NCBI RefSeq assembly: GCF_006517235.1
Contig: NZ_CP041188.1
Span: forward strand, 2,852,001 to 2,916,000
DNA length: 64,000 nt
Direction of reading: 5' to 3'
Origin: Pseudarthrobacter sp. NIBRBAC000502772
Lineage (GTDB): Bacteria; Actinomycetota; Actinomycetes; Actinomycetales; Micrococcaceae
The notes beneath the pieces were generated by a model. The model had not been told where the DNA came from and searched no databases. It saw only the letters and a list, made by a program, of their open reading frames with translations. Every line of letters begins with the position of its first letter. Within the stretch, counting starts at the first letter, position 1. A program made the translations under genes and the position numbers. Shown one piece after another: positions 8,429-16,407 of the stretch.

Positions 8429-10282
8429 ATGCCTAGTGTGCGACGTCAATTAGCTGCCGTAACGGCTGTTCTGGCCTTGAGCGTGACGGGTGGGGCGGTG
8501 ACCAGTCCCGCGTTCGCAGATCCCCGCGCGACCGATAAGACACCGGTGGCTACAGGTTACGGCGGGGCGGTGAGCACCGTTGACCCGGAGGCGTCCGCTG
8601 CGGCTATCGAGGTCCTGCGCGACGGCGGCAATGCGGCGGATGCCGCCGTCGCCGCGGCCGCGACCCTGGGTGTGACCGAGCCGTACAGCGCCGGCGTCGG
8701 CGGAGGCGGATACTTCGTGTTCTACGACGCGAAGTCCGGCAAAGTGGGCACCATCGATGGCCGGGAAACGGCTCCGGCAACGATGCCGACCACTGCGTTC
8801 GTGAATCCGGCCACCGGCGTCGTATACACGTTCGCAGAGCTCGTCTCGAGCGGCGTCTCCGTGGGCGTCCCCGGAACGCCGGCGACGTGGGAACGGGCGT
8901 TGGAGCGTTGGGGCACGCTGGACCTTGACGAGGCCCTCGAACCTGCCATCAGGGTGGCCAACCGCGGCTTCGTGGTGGACGAAACATTCCGCCAGCAGAC
9001 GCTCGACAACAAAGTACGGTTCTCGGCCTTCCCCGCCACGGCGAGTCTCTTCCTGCCCGGCGGTGACGCTCCCGCCGTCGGCAGTATTTTCCACAGCAAG
9101 GACCTCGCCACGACGTACCGGCTCCTCGCGAAGGAGGGAACGGATGCCTTCTACGGCGGACAGCTCGCCACGGAGATCGCGGCAACGGTCCAGGCTCCGC
9201 CGAAAGACCCCGCCTGGGTGCCTCCGGTGACGGAACCGCCCACCAGCATTCCAGCCCTTCCGGGACACCTGACGACGGCGGATCTCGCCGCTTACAGGAC
9301 GCTGGACCAGGAGCCCACGCATGTGGAGTACCGCGGCTACGACGTCTACGGCATGGCGCCGTCCAGCAGCGGTGGAACAACAGTCGGCGAGGCGCTGAAC
9401 ATCCTGGAACCGTTTGACTTGTCGCCCACGGCAAAACCAGCTGCGTTGCACCACTACCTCGAAGCCAGTGCGCTCGCCTTCGCAGACCGCGCCAAGTACC
9501 TCGGGGACCCGGCATTTGTTCACGTCCCCACCGGAGCCCTCACTGACCCGGTGTTTGGCAAGGAGCGGGCGTGCGCCATTGACCCCGCGACGGCGGCAAT
9601 CAAGCCGGTACCTGCCGGGGACGTGGCATCGTACGACGGTGCGTGCACGGTTTCGCCTGCAGCGGCCGCAAACGAGAAGGACACCGAAAACATCTCAACC
9701 ACCAACCTCACGGTCGCTGACAAGTGGGGGAACGTTGTGGAGTACACCCTCACCATCGAACAGACCGGCGGTTCCGGCATCGTGGTGCCCGGCCGCGGGT
9801 TCCTGCTCAACAACGAGCTCACCGACTTCTCCTATACGTCGACCAATCCGGAGGACCCGAACCGGATCGAGCCGGGCAAGCGCCCACGGTCCTCGATGTC
9901 GCCCACCATCATCCTTAAGGACGAGAAGCCGTTCCTGGCGCTCGGTTCCCCCGGCGGATCGACCATCATCACCACGGTGCTGCAGACCATCCTGAACAGG
10001 GTGGACCTGGATATGAGTATTTTGGACTCGCTGGCGGCCCCGCGTGCGTCCCAGCGCAACACCCCCAACGTCACGGCAGAGCCGGACTTCATCAAGGCCT
10101 ATGGAGACGCCCTGGCACCATACGGTCACAAGTTGGTGCCCGCAGGGGACGCTTTCACATCGGCTGCGGAGATCGGCGCCGCGACAGCCATCGAGTTTGG
10201 GCCTGGCAAGAGCATGACCGCGGTTGCCGAGCCCCTGCGGCGCGGTGGCGGTTCGGCGATGGTGGTCCAGCCGGCGCGGTGA
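8429..10282 (+). CDS. ggt: gamma-glutamyltransferase (glutathione hydrolase), secreted
   Basis: This is a 617-residue precursor. Residues 1-30 form a signal peptide ending in SPAFA, with likely cleavage before Asp31. The large-subunit region carries GGNAADAAVAAAATLGV and the GVGGGGYFVFYD segment. The autocatalytic site is STTNLTVAD, with Thr424 as the probable nucleophile that becomes the small-subunit N-terminus. SSMSPTI and GSPGGSTI near residues 490-510 are the conserved donor-binding motifs. The enzyme cleaves or transfers the gamma-glutamyl group of glutathione and related peptides outside the membrane. The residue after the Thr-Thr pair is Asn rather than the usual His. The ATG at 8429 follows GGGAGAG, and the longer in-frame GTG at 8336 would bury the signal peptide. 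Confidence 0.93.
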   Translation: MPSVRRQLAAVTAVLALSVTGGAVTSPAFADPRATDKTPVATGYGGAVSTVDPEASAAAIEVLRDGGNAADAAVAAAATLGVTEPYSAGVGGGGYFVFYDAKSGKVGTIDGRETAPATMPTTAFVNPATGVVYTFAELVSSGVSVGVPGTPATWERALERWGTLDLDEALEPAIRVANRGFVVDETFRQQTLDNKVRFSAFPATASLFLPGGDAPAVGSIFHSKDLATTYRLLAKEGTDAFYGGQLATEIAATVQAPPKDPAWVPPVTEPPTSIPALPGHLTTADLAAYRTLDQEPTHVEYRGYDVYGMAPSSSGGTTVGEALNILEPFDLSPTAKPAALHHYLEASALAFADRAKYLGDPAFVHVPTGALTDPVFGKERACAIDPATAAIKPVPAGDVASYDGACTVSPAAAANEKDTENISTTNLTVADKWGNVVEYTLTIEQTGGSGIVVPGRGFLLNNELTDFSYTSTNPEDPNRIEPGKRPRSSMSPTIILKDEKPFLALGSPGGSTIITTVLQTILNRVDLDMSILDSLAAPRASQRNTPNVTAEPDFIKAYGDALAPYGHKLVPAGDAFTSAAEIGAATAIEFGPGKSMTAVAEPLRRGGGSAMVVQPAR

Positions 10283-10330
10283 GCATACGTGGTCCGCTGG
10301 CCCTGGAGCCGCCTGGCGCGGTGGCCCGGG

Positions 10331-10645
10331 TTACTGCCCCATCCCGGGCCGGACGGGGACAAACTCGATAGTGGTCTGCACCTTTTTCTGCGGACCACGG
10401 GAAAAACCCTTGGCGTCAAGCTGGTTCTGGGCGCGGAACACCGCGAGGGCGTCGTCGTAGAGCTCGTTGAGCCGGCGGCCGGAGAATGGCTCCTGGGAGC
10501 CGTCGCTGAACGTGACGGTCACGGTGGCAGTGGCGGGAAAGTGCCTCTTCATGCGGATGAAGCCTTCGGAGTCCTGCTGGAGGTTGATCAAGGGAAGTCC
10601 TGCTTTCGTGGTCGACGACCTCCAGTCTGACCCATCCCACCGCAC
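10331..10645 (-). CDS. hypothetical protein (104 aa)
   Basis: This is an unrecognised soluble protein of 104 residues. The central segment (FPATATVTVTFSDGSQEPF) alternates hydrophobic and polar residues and looks like beta strands, followed by a helix (RLNELYDDALAVFRAQNQL). The start ATG at 10645 has AGGTG five bases upstream. The coding strand shows good third-position GC. It is convergent with the gamma-glutamyltransferase and divergent from hrpB, 41 bases from the hrpB start. No signal peptide or membrane segment is seen. No function can be assigned. Confidence 0.65.
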   Translation of the reverse strand: MRWDGSDWRSSTTKAGLPLINLQQDSEGFIRMKRHFPATATVTVTFSDGSQEPFSGRRLNELYDDALAVFRAQNQLDAKGFSRGPQKKVQTTIEFVPVRPGMGQ

Positions 10646-10674
10646 CTGCGCTGACGGCGGCGCCGGTTAGCGGC

Positions 10675-10680
10675 GACAAT
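10675..10680 (+). promoter_or_regulatory. candidate -10 element of hrpB (leaderless geometry)
   Basis: The hexamer gacaat ends exactly seven bases before the GTG start of hrpB and no ribosome-binding site intervenes. This fits an A2/T6-type -10 element of a leaderless transcript. No clear -35 element is seen. Confidence 0.35.
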
Positions 10681-10686
10681 GGACGG

Positions 10687-13482
10687 GTGACATCGCCCAC
10701 CGACCCCGCCGCCGTCCCTGCTGGCACCTCTGGTGCCAGCACCTTTGATCTGGCGGTCATCGGCACCGGTCTGGCCTTCGCCGAATCGCTGGCCGAGTTG
10801 TCCTCTGTGCTGCGCGCCGGCGGTGCCGCGGGTACGGCTGTGGTGCAGGCGCCACCCGGCACCGGCAAAACAACGCTTGTCCCGCCGCTGCTCGCCAACC
10901 TTGCCGCACCTGCAGGAATGGCCAAGCGGGTGGTGGTCACCCAGCCGCGGCGGGTCGCAGCGCGTGCCGCCGCCCGGCGACTGGCCTCATTGGACGGCAG
11001 CCGGATCGGAGACCGCGTGGGGTACACCGTCCGCGGTGAACGCCAGGCCGGGCCCGCCACGCTGGTGGAGTTTGTCACACCAGGCATCCTGCTGCGGCGC
11101 CTGCTCGATGATCCCGGCCTGGAAAGCACTGGCGCGGTCATCCTGGACGAGGTCCACGAACGCGGCCTCGAAACCGACCTGCTGCTGGGGATGCTCGCCG
11201 AAGTTCGGCAGCTCCGCGGCGACCTCACGCTGGTGGCCATGTCCGCCACCCTGGACGCGCCCCGCTTCGCCGCCCTGATCGGGGGCGCAGCCGCGAATGC
11301 AGGGACAGGACAGGCGAGGACCGCGGACGACGACGGCGGGCCGGCTCCCGTCGTCGACTGCCCCTCAGCGCTGTACTCCCTGGCAGTGGAGTGGGTACCG
11401 GCCGCCGTGGCGCGGCTGGATGACCGTGGGGTCACACGCGCGTTCCTGGACCACGTGGCCGATACAGCCGCGCAGGCCCATACTGCGGCGGTGGGGCAGG
11501 ACGCTGGCACCGATGCGCTGGTCTTTGTCCCGGGAGCCTGGGAGGTCTCCTATGTAGCGGCCCGCCTCCGCGGCCGGGCTGCCCCCGGAACCGACGTGCT
11601 GGAGCTCCACGGCCAGGTGAGCCCGGCCGAACAGGACCAGGCAGTTTCGGGGCGCCCGCCGGGCGGCCCGGCACGGATCATCGTGTCCACGGACCTGGCC
11701 GAGTCATCCCTGACCGTCCCTGGAGTGCGCCTCGTCATCGATTCCGGGCTGACCCGCGAACCCCGCCGTGATGCCAGCCGCGGGATGTCCGGGCTGGTCA
11801 CTGTTTCCTGCTCCCGGGCATCAGCCGAACAGCGGGCCGGCCGGGCCGCACGGCAGGGCCCGGGCCGGGTGGTCCGGTGCTACGACCAGAGGACCTATGG
11901 TGCCGCGCCGGCACACGTGACGCCGGAAATCGCCGTCGCGGACCTGACCGGTGCTGCGCTGGTCCTGGCCTGCTGGGGATCACCGGGCGGCGCCGGGCTG
12001 GCGCTTCCGGATCCGCCTCCCGCAGCAGCCATGGGCGAGGCTATTGAAGTGCTGCGCGAACTCGGAGCCGTGGGGCGGGACGGGCACGCCACCGCACTGG
12101 GTCGGACGCTGGTACGGGTCCCGGCCGATCCGCGGCTGGCCCGCGCACTGCTCGACGGCGCAGCCGCCGTAGGTCACCGCGCCGCAGCGGAAGCGGTGGC
12201 GCTCGTAGCCGGGGACCAGCGGGCCCCGGGGGCCGACCTCACCCGGCTCCTGTCCGGCCTGCGCGCCGGAAAGGACCCCGCCGCCAGGCGCTGGGCAGAG
12301 GACGTCCGCCGGCTGGAGGGCATTGCGCGGACTGAAGGCACCGCCATCGGACAATCCGCCATTGCGTCCCTGGTGAGGTCCGCGCCGGTGACGGCCGCGG
12401 AGGCGGTGGGCGTCGTCGTCGCGCTGGCGTTCCCGGACCGCGTGGCCCGGCGCGTCCCGGGCGATGGCCCGGCGCGGTACCTGCTGTCGTCCGGCACGCG
12501 TGCGGGGTTGCCGGCGGGCAGTCCGCTCACCGGGCATGGGTGGCTGGCCGTGGCGGAAGTTTCACGCGCCGCCGGCCGGGACGCAGCCGGTACCGGCGCG
12601 GTCATCCGGTCCGCCGCGCCGCTGAGCGCCGGAACCGCCGAGGCCGCCGCCGGGCACCTCCTGACCGACGCCGTGGAAGCGCAGTTCAGCCAGGGCCGGG
12701 TGAAGGCCAGGCGGGAACGCCGGCTGGGTGCCATCAGCCTGTCCTCCACGCCCGTCCGCCCCTCCGCCGAGGAAGGCCGTGCCGCCGTGGCCCGTGCCCT
12801 CGCCAAAGAGGGGCTGGGAACCATCGGATGGTCGACGGCGGCCGACACCTTGCGCCGCCGCCTCGCCTTGCTGCGCCGCGAACTGGGCGAGCCGTGGCCC
12901 GACGTTTCCGAACCGGCCCTGCTGGCCCGGCTGGATTCCTGGCTGGGACCGGAGCTCGAGAAACTGGCGGGCGGCGCCGCCACCAACAGCATTGACCTCA
13001 CCGACCCCCTGCGGCGGCTGCTGCCCTGGCCGGAGGCGGTCCGCCTGGCGGAGCTGGCACCGGAGGCACTGAAAGTACCCAGCGGATCGATGGTGCGGAT
13101 CGACTACCCCGAGGTGTCGGACAGAGCGGCGCCAGGCGGTGCCGGGTCAGATGGTGCCGCGGCGGACCAGGCAGGACCCGGGCAGGAAGCACCGCGGCAG
13201 GCACGCGCGGACGACGGCGGCCGGCCGGTTGTCGCGGTCAAGCTGCAGGAGTGCTTTGGCTGGGCTGAGACCCCACGGCTGGTGGACGGCAGGGTTCCTG
13301 TCCTCTTCCACCTGCTGTCGCCTGCGCGGCGGCCGCTTGCCGTGACGGACGACCTGGCATCGTTCTGGTCCGGGCCGTACGCGCAGGTGCGGGCCGAGAT
13401 GCGCGGCCGCTACCCCAGGCATCCCTGGCCGGAGGATCCCTGGACGGCACTGCCGACGGCCCGGACCAAAGCCCGCATGTAG
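10687..13482 (+). CDS. hrpB: ATP-dependent RNA helicase HrpB
   Basis: This is a 931-residue DEAH/RHA helicase. The Walker A motif is PPGTGKTT (about residue 57), motif II is DEVHERGLETD (about residue 155) and motif III is MSAT. Later motifs are STDLAESSLTVPGV and EQRAGRAARQGPGRVVR. The C-terminal half carries the HrpB-specific domain and ends in HPWPEDPWTALPTARTK, the expected tail of the family. It is a little longer than the usual 820-850 residues because of Ala/Gly/Pro-rich inserts, for instance near residues 815-840. HrpB helicases remodel RNA or RNA-protein complexes, but their exact bacterial role is not known. The GTG at 10687 sits seven bases after a -10-like hexamer. Confidence 0.93.
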   Translation: MTSPTDPAAVPAGTSGASTFDLAVIGTGLAFAESLAELSSVLRAGGAAGTAVVQAPPGTGKTTLVPPLLANLAAPAGMAKRVVVTQPRRVAARAAARRLASLDGSRIGDRVGYTVRGERQAGPATLVEFVTPGILLRRLLDDPGLESTGAVILDEVHERGLETDLLLGMLAEVRQLRGDLTLVAMSATLDAPRFAALIGGAAANAGTGQARTADDDGGPAPVVDCPSALYSLAVEWVPAAVARLDDRGVTRAFLDHVADTAAQAHTAAVGQDAGTDALVFVPGAWEVSYVAARLRGRAAPGTDVLELHGQVSPAEQDQAVSGRPPGGPARIIVSTDLAESSLTVPGVRLVIDSGLTREPRRDASRGMSGLVTVSCSRASAEQRAGRAARQGPGRVVRCYDQRTYGAAPAHVTPEIAVADLTGAALVLACWGSPGGAGLALPDPPPAAAMGEAIEVLRELGAVGRDGHATALGRTLVRVPADPRLARALLDGAAAVGHRAAAEAVALVAGDQRAPGADLTRLLSGLRAGKDPAARRWAEDVRRLEGIARTEGTAIGQSAIASLVRSAPVTAAEAVGVVVALAFPDRVARRVPGDGPARYLLSSGTRAGLPAGSPLTGHGWLAVAEVSRAAGRDAAGTGAVIRSAAPLSAGTAEAAAGHLLTDAVEAQFSQGRVKARRERRLGAISLSSTPVRPSAEEGRAAVARALAKEGLGTIGWSTAADTLRRRLALLRRELGEPWPDVSEPALLARLDSWLGPELEKLAGGAATNSIDLTDPLRRLLPWPEAVRLAELAPEALKVPSGSMVRIDYPEVSDRAAPGGAGSDGAAADQAGPGQEAPRQARADDGGRPVVAVKLQECFGWAETPRLVDGRVPVLFHLLSPARRPLAVTDDLASFWSGPYAQVRAEMRGRYPRHPWPEDPWTALPTARTKARM

Positions 13483-13636
13483 CGCACGACCGCCGGCGGC
13501 CTTTCTTGCGTTGGTTGCACCCGGTGAGATGTCCGATACGTCGCCGAAACGTTACGTCGACCCGCTGAAACATGGCGCAGTTAGGCTCGTTCCTACTTGG
13601 ACAACGTGGTCCAGACCACCACACGAAGGGACGCAC

Positions 13637-13792
13637 ATGATGTTGCTTTTGAGTAGCCTGAACCTCCTCTTTGACGCCGGCCGCGGAGAGGGCAGCCGCC
13701 CGCACAATGGCGGGATCGGTAAGACCGATTTCCCCACCGGTCTGCTGACCTCCACCGCCTGGGAAGGCTGGTGGCACGAGGACGCTGCGTAG
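13637..13792 (+). CDS. possible small protein (51 aa)
   Basis: This is a short ORF reading MMLLLSSLNLLFDAGRGEG at the start and ending in AWEGWWHEDAA. AAGGGA lies seven bases before the ATG pair at 13637/13640. A TAGGCT hexamer about 50 bases upstream could be its promoter. The N-terminus is hydrophobic and the rest is glycine- and tryptophan-containing. I do not recognise it. It sits alone between hrpB and a convergent hydrolase. A longer in-frame start at 13511 adds residues that look non-coding. Confidence 0.4.
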   Translation: MMLLLSSLNLLFDAGRGEGSRPHNGGIGKTDFPTGLLTSTAWEGWWHEDAA

Positions 13793-13830
13793 CTGGTCGG
13801 GGCACGTGGCCGTTACGGTGGCCGGATCGG

Positions 13831-14508
13831 TCAGCCGCGGCTCCGCATAAACTCGGCCACCTTGGGCGCCAGCGACGCTCCGATCTCTGCAGCGTCGCGC
13901 TTCTTGCCGGCGACGGCGAAGGAGTGGTCACCACCGTCGATCCAGTCCAGGACAGCGGACGGACCGATCCGGGAGATCACACCCTCCAGCAGATCCGGCG
14001 TCGCGAAGGTGTCGCGCGTGCCCTGCAGGAACAACATGGGCAGCGTGAGCCCGTAGAGATGCTCGTCGCGGAGCTTTTCGGGCTTGCCGGGCGGGTGGAG
14101 GGGATAGCCGAGGTAGACGAGCCCGGCAGTGTCCATTCCCTCGGCAACTGCCATGGACGCCATCCGGCCACCGAACGATTTGCCGGCAGCCCACACCGGT
14201 CCCGTATCACCGTGGGCCTGCGCCTGGCGCGCGGCTTCGTCCATGGCGGCGCGCCAGGCGGCGATGGCTGCCGGCGGCCGGTCCGGGAACTTCCGGCCGG
14301 CCTCGCGGTAGGGGAAGTTGAAGCGCAGGGTGGCAACGCCGTCGTCGTTCAGTCCACGGGTGAAACCGCTCATGAACGGGTGCTCCATACCGGCGCCTGC
14401 CCCGTGCGCCAGCACCAGGGTGGCGAAGGGGCTGTCCGGGCGGGCGTAGACGCCGGAGACCTCGACGTCGCCGACGGGAAAGGTGACAGGGGATTCAGCT
14501 ACGACCAT
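13831..14508 (-). CDS. alpha/beta hydrolase (Tex30/KANL3-like, dienelactone-hydrolase-like)
   Basis: This is a 225-residue hydrolase of the KANL3/Tex30-type alpha/beta family. LVLAHGAGAGMEHPFM holds the oxyanion-hole region, GKSFGGRM (near residue 118) is the nucleophile elbow, and FLQGTRDTFATP supplies the probable acid. DGGDHSF near residue 200 supplies the catalytic histidine. Substrates are unknown. The ATG at 14508 fits the domain start; the 62 codons open upstream read as low-complexity and overlap the divergent polymerase gene. A CATCAT hexamer seven bases upstream may serve as a -10 element of a leaderless message. Confidence 0.82.
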   Translation of the reverse strand: MVVAESPVTFPVGDVEVSGVYARPDSPFATLVLAHGAGAGMEHPFMSGFTRGLNDDGVATLRFNFPYREAGRKFPDRPPAAIAAWRAAMDEAARQAQAHGDTGPVWAAGKSFGGRMASMAVAEGMDTAGLVYLGYPLHPPGKPEKLRDEHLYGLTLPMLFLQGTRDTFATPDLLEGVISRIGPSAVLDWIDGGDHSFAVAGKKRDAAEIGASLAPKVAEFMRSRG

Positions 14509-14575
14509 AGGTCCATGATGCCGGATCACCGGCAGCGCTGGGTGCCGGGGTGCTGACGCCACGCATGGCGCAGGG

Positions 14576-14581
14576 TAGGTT
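14576..14581 (+). promoter_or_regulatory. candidate -10 element of the LigD-like polymerase gene
   Basis: TAGGTT ends seven bases before the ATG at 14588 and no ribosome-binding site is present. This is the leaderless arrangement that recurs through the window. Confidence 0.5.
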
Positions 14582-14587
14582 GTCCCC

Positions 14588-15610
14588 ATGGCGAGCGAAC
14601 AGACCACCCTCACTGTCCCGGGACCGCACGGCGAGCGCGAGATGCGCGTTTCCAGCCCCAGCAGGGTGCTCTGGCCGGATCTCGGTCTGACCAAGCTAGA
14701 CCTCGCACGCTACATGGTGGATGTGGGGGAGGCGTTCATCGCCGCGAACGGTGACCGGCCGGTGGCGCTGCAGAGGTACTCGGACAATGTCGAGGGGGAC
14801 CAGTTCTTTTCGAAGAACCCGCCCAAGGGAGCACCTGACTTCATCCGCTCAGTGAACGTGACCTTTCCGAGCGCACGCTCGCACCCCATGCTGGTCCTGG
14901 ACGAACCCGCCGCGGCTGTATGGGCGGTGCAGATGAATACGGTGGTGTTCCACCCGTGGCCGTCCCTTACAGCGAACACCGATAACCCGGACCAGCTGCG
15001 CATCGACCTTGACCCGCAGCCGGGCACAGACTTCGACGACGCCGTCCCGGCTGCCCTGGCGCTGAAGGAGGTGCTGGCGGAGGCCGGGCTGGACACGTTC
15101 GTCAAGACATCCGGGAACCGCGGCCTGCACGTCTATGCTCCCATCGAGCCCAACCACGAATTCCTGGACGTCCGCCACGCGGTGATCGCTGCGGCCCGCG
15201 AGCTGGAGCGGCGGATACCGGACAAGGTCACCACGGCCTGGTGGAAGGAGGAACGCGGCGTGAAGGTGTTCCTGGACTTCAACCAGGCGAACCGGGACCG
15301 GACCATCGCCGGCGCGTACAGCCCCCGCGCGCTGGCCCATGCGCCGGTCTCCTGCCCCATCAGCTGGGACGAACTGGGCAGCGCGGATCCCAAGGACTTC
15401 ACCATCCTGACGATCCCCGAGCGGCTCAGGACCGTGGGCGATCCCTGGGCAGACATGAAGGCGCATCCGGGCACCATCGACGTGCTGTTGGAGTGGTGGG
15501 AGCGGGACCTCAAGGCCGGGCTCGGCGAACTGCCGTTCCCGCCGGACTACCCGAAGATGCCCGGCGAGCCCCCGCGGGTGCAGCCGAGCCGGGCCCGCAA
15601 ACAGGACTGA
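14588..15610 (+). CDS. stand-alone LigD-type polymerase domain (NHEJ primase/polymerase)
   Basis: This 340-residue protein corresponds to the polymerase domain of LigD, an archaeo-eukaryotic primase fold. VLWPDLGLTKLDLARYM opens the domain. LRIDLDPQPG supplies the first two metal-binding aspartates, TSGNRGLHVYAPI the conserved Ser/Arg/His region, and VFLDFNQANRDRTIAGAYSPR the third aspartate and nucleotide-binding basic residues. In mycobacteria, related domains fill gaps and add ribonucleotides during Ku-dependent end joining. There is no ligase or phosphoesterase domain here and no ku next to it, so partners must lie elsewhere. It is divergent from the hydrolase gene across 79 bases. Confidence 0.9.
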   Translation: MASEQTTLTVPGPHGEREMRVSSPSRVLWPDLGLTKLDLARYMVDVGEAFIAANGDRPVALQRYSDNVEGDQFFSKNPPKGAPDFIRSVNVTFPSARSHPMLVLDEPAAAVWAVQMNTVVFHPWPSLTANTDNPDQLRIDLDPQPGTDFDDAVPAALALKEVLAEAGLDTFVKTSGNRGLHVYAPIEPNHEFLDVRHAVIAAARELERRIPDKVTTAWWKEERGVKVFLDFNQANRDRTIAGAYSPRALAHAPVSCPISWDELGSADPKDFTILTIPERLRTVGDPWADMKAHPGTIDVLLEWWERDLKAGLGELPFPPDYPKMPGEPPRVQPSRARKQD

Positions 15611-15646
15611 GTCCGTTCCAGCCGGTCCTCGCGTACGAGGAAGGGC

Positions 15647-16267
15647 CTACTCGAACCGGGACGGGTCGCCGGTGCCGCGACGCACCACCTCGGCCACTCC
15701 GCTGGAATAGTCGATCACCGTGGTGGGCTCTGCCCCGCAGTCGCCGGAATCGATGACCGCGTCCACCTCGTGCTCAAGCCGTTCCTTGATTTCCCAGCCC
15801 TGGGTCAGCGGGTCTTCCTCGTCCGGGAGCAGCAGGGTGCTGGAGAGGAGGGGCTCGCCGAGTTCGGCCAGCAGCGCCTGGACCACCCGGTTGTCCGGGA
15901 TACGCACGCCTACGGTCTTTTTCTTCGGGTGCAGCAGCCGGCGCGGCACCTCCTTGGTGGCCGGCAGGATAAACGTGTAGCTTCCCGGCGTGACGGCTTT
16001 AATGGCGCGGAAGACGTCGTTGCCGATGTTCACGAACTGGCCCAGCTGGGCGAAGTCCTTGCACACCAGCGTGAAGTGGTGCTTGTCGTCGAGCTTGCGG
16101 ATATTCCGGATCCGGTCCAGCGCATCCTTGTTGCCCAGCTGGGCCCCGAGGGCGTAGCAGGAGTCCGTGGGGTAGGCGATCAGCCCGCCGTCGAGCACGA
16201 TCTTCACGGCCTGCGTGATGGCGCGGGGCTGGGGATCCTGGGGATGAACATCAAAGTATCTGGCCAT
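15647..16267 (-). CDS. Sua5/YciO/YrdC family protein, YciO-like
   Basis: This 206-residue protein has the YrdC fold. GGLIAYPTDSCYALG near residue 30 and KLDDKHHFTLVCKD (about residues 58-72) form the nucleotide and tRNA/bicarbonate pocket. PGSYTFILPA and KKKTVGVRIPDN follow. The family includes threonylcarbamoyladenylate synthase (TsaC/Sua5). The lack of a Sua5 C-terminal domain and the overall length and sequence resemble YciO, whose role is less clear. Cells usually have a separate Sua5 near prfA/rho. The start ATG at 16267 is seven bases after TAGGCT. It is convergent with the polymerase gene. Confidence 0.85.
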   Translation of the reverse strand: MARYFDVHPQDPQPRAITQAVKIVLDGGLIAYPTDSCYALGAQLGNKDALDRIRNIRKLDDKHHFTLVCKDFAQLGQFVNIGNDVFRAIKAVTPGSYTFILPATKEVPRRLLHPKKKTVGVRIPDNRVVQALLAELGEPLLSSTLLLPDEEDPLTQGWEIKERLEHEVDAVIDSGDCGAEPTTVIDYSSGVAEVVRRGTGDPSRFE

Positions 16268-16274
16268 GCTCCTG

Positions 16275-16280
16275 AGCCTA
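16275..16280 (-). promoter_or_regulatory. candidate -10 element of the yciO-like gene
   Basis: TAGGCT on the minus strand is separated from the ATG at 16267 by seven bases. An AGGAG in between is only one base from the ATG, too close to act as a normal ribosome-binding site, so a leaderless start is more likely. Confidence 0.45.
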
Positions 16281-16340
16281 CGACAATTGGCGCCCCGGCC
16301 AGTAGACAGGCACGGCGTCGTGAGTAGACACCGATCGCGT

Positions 16341-16365
16341 ATAGGTTCAGGGAGGATAGGTTCAG
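16341..16365 (+). repeat. 15-bp-spaced direct repeat with two TAGGTT elements
   Basis: The ten bases ataggttcag occur at 16341-16350 and again at 16356-16365. Each copy holds a TAGGTT hexamer like the -10 elements seen elsewhere. The pair lies 43-67 bases before the ZIP-type transporter start and may be a double promoter or a regulator site. Confidence 0.6.
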
Positions 16366-16407
16366 TCAGCCGGGTAAGCGCCGGGCGGACAAACGAAAGG
16401 TGGCAGC

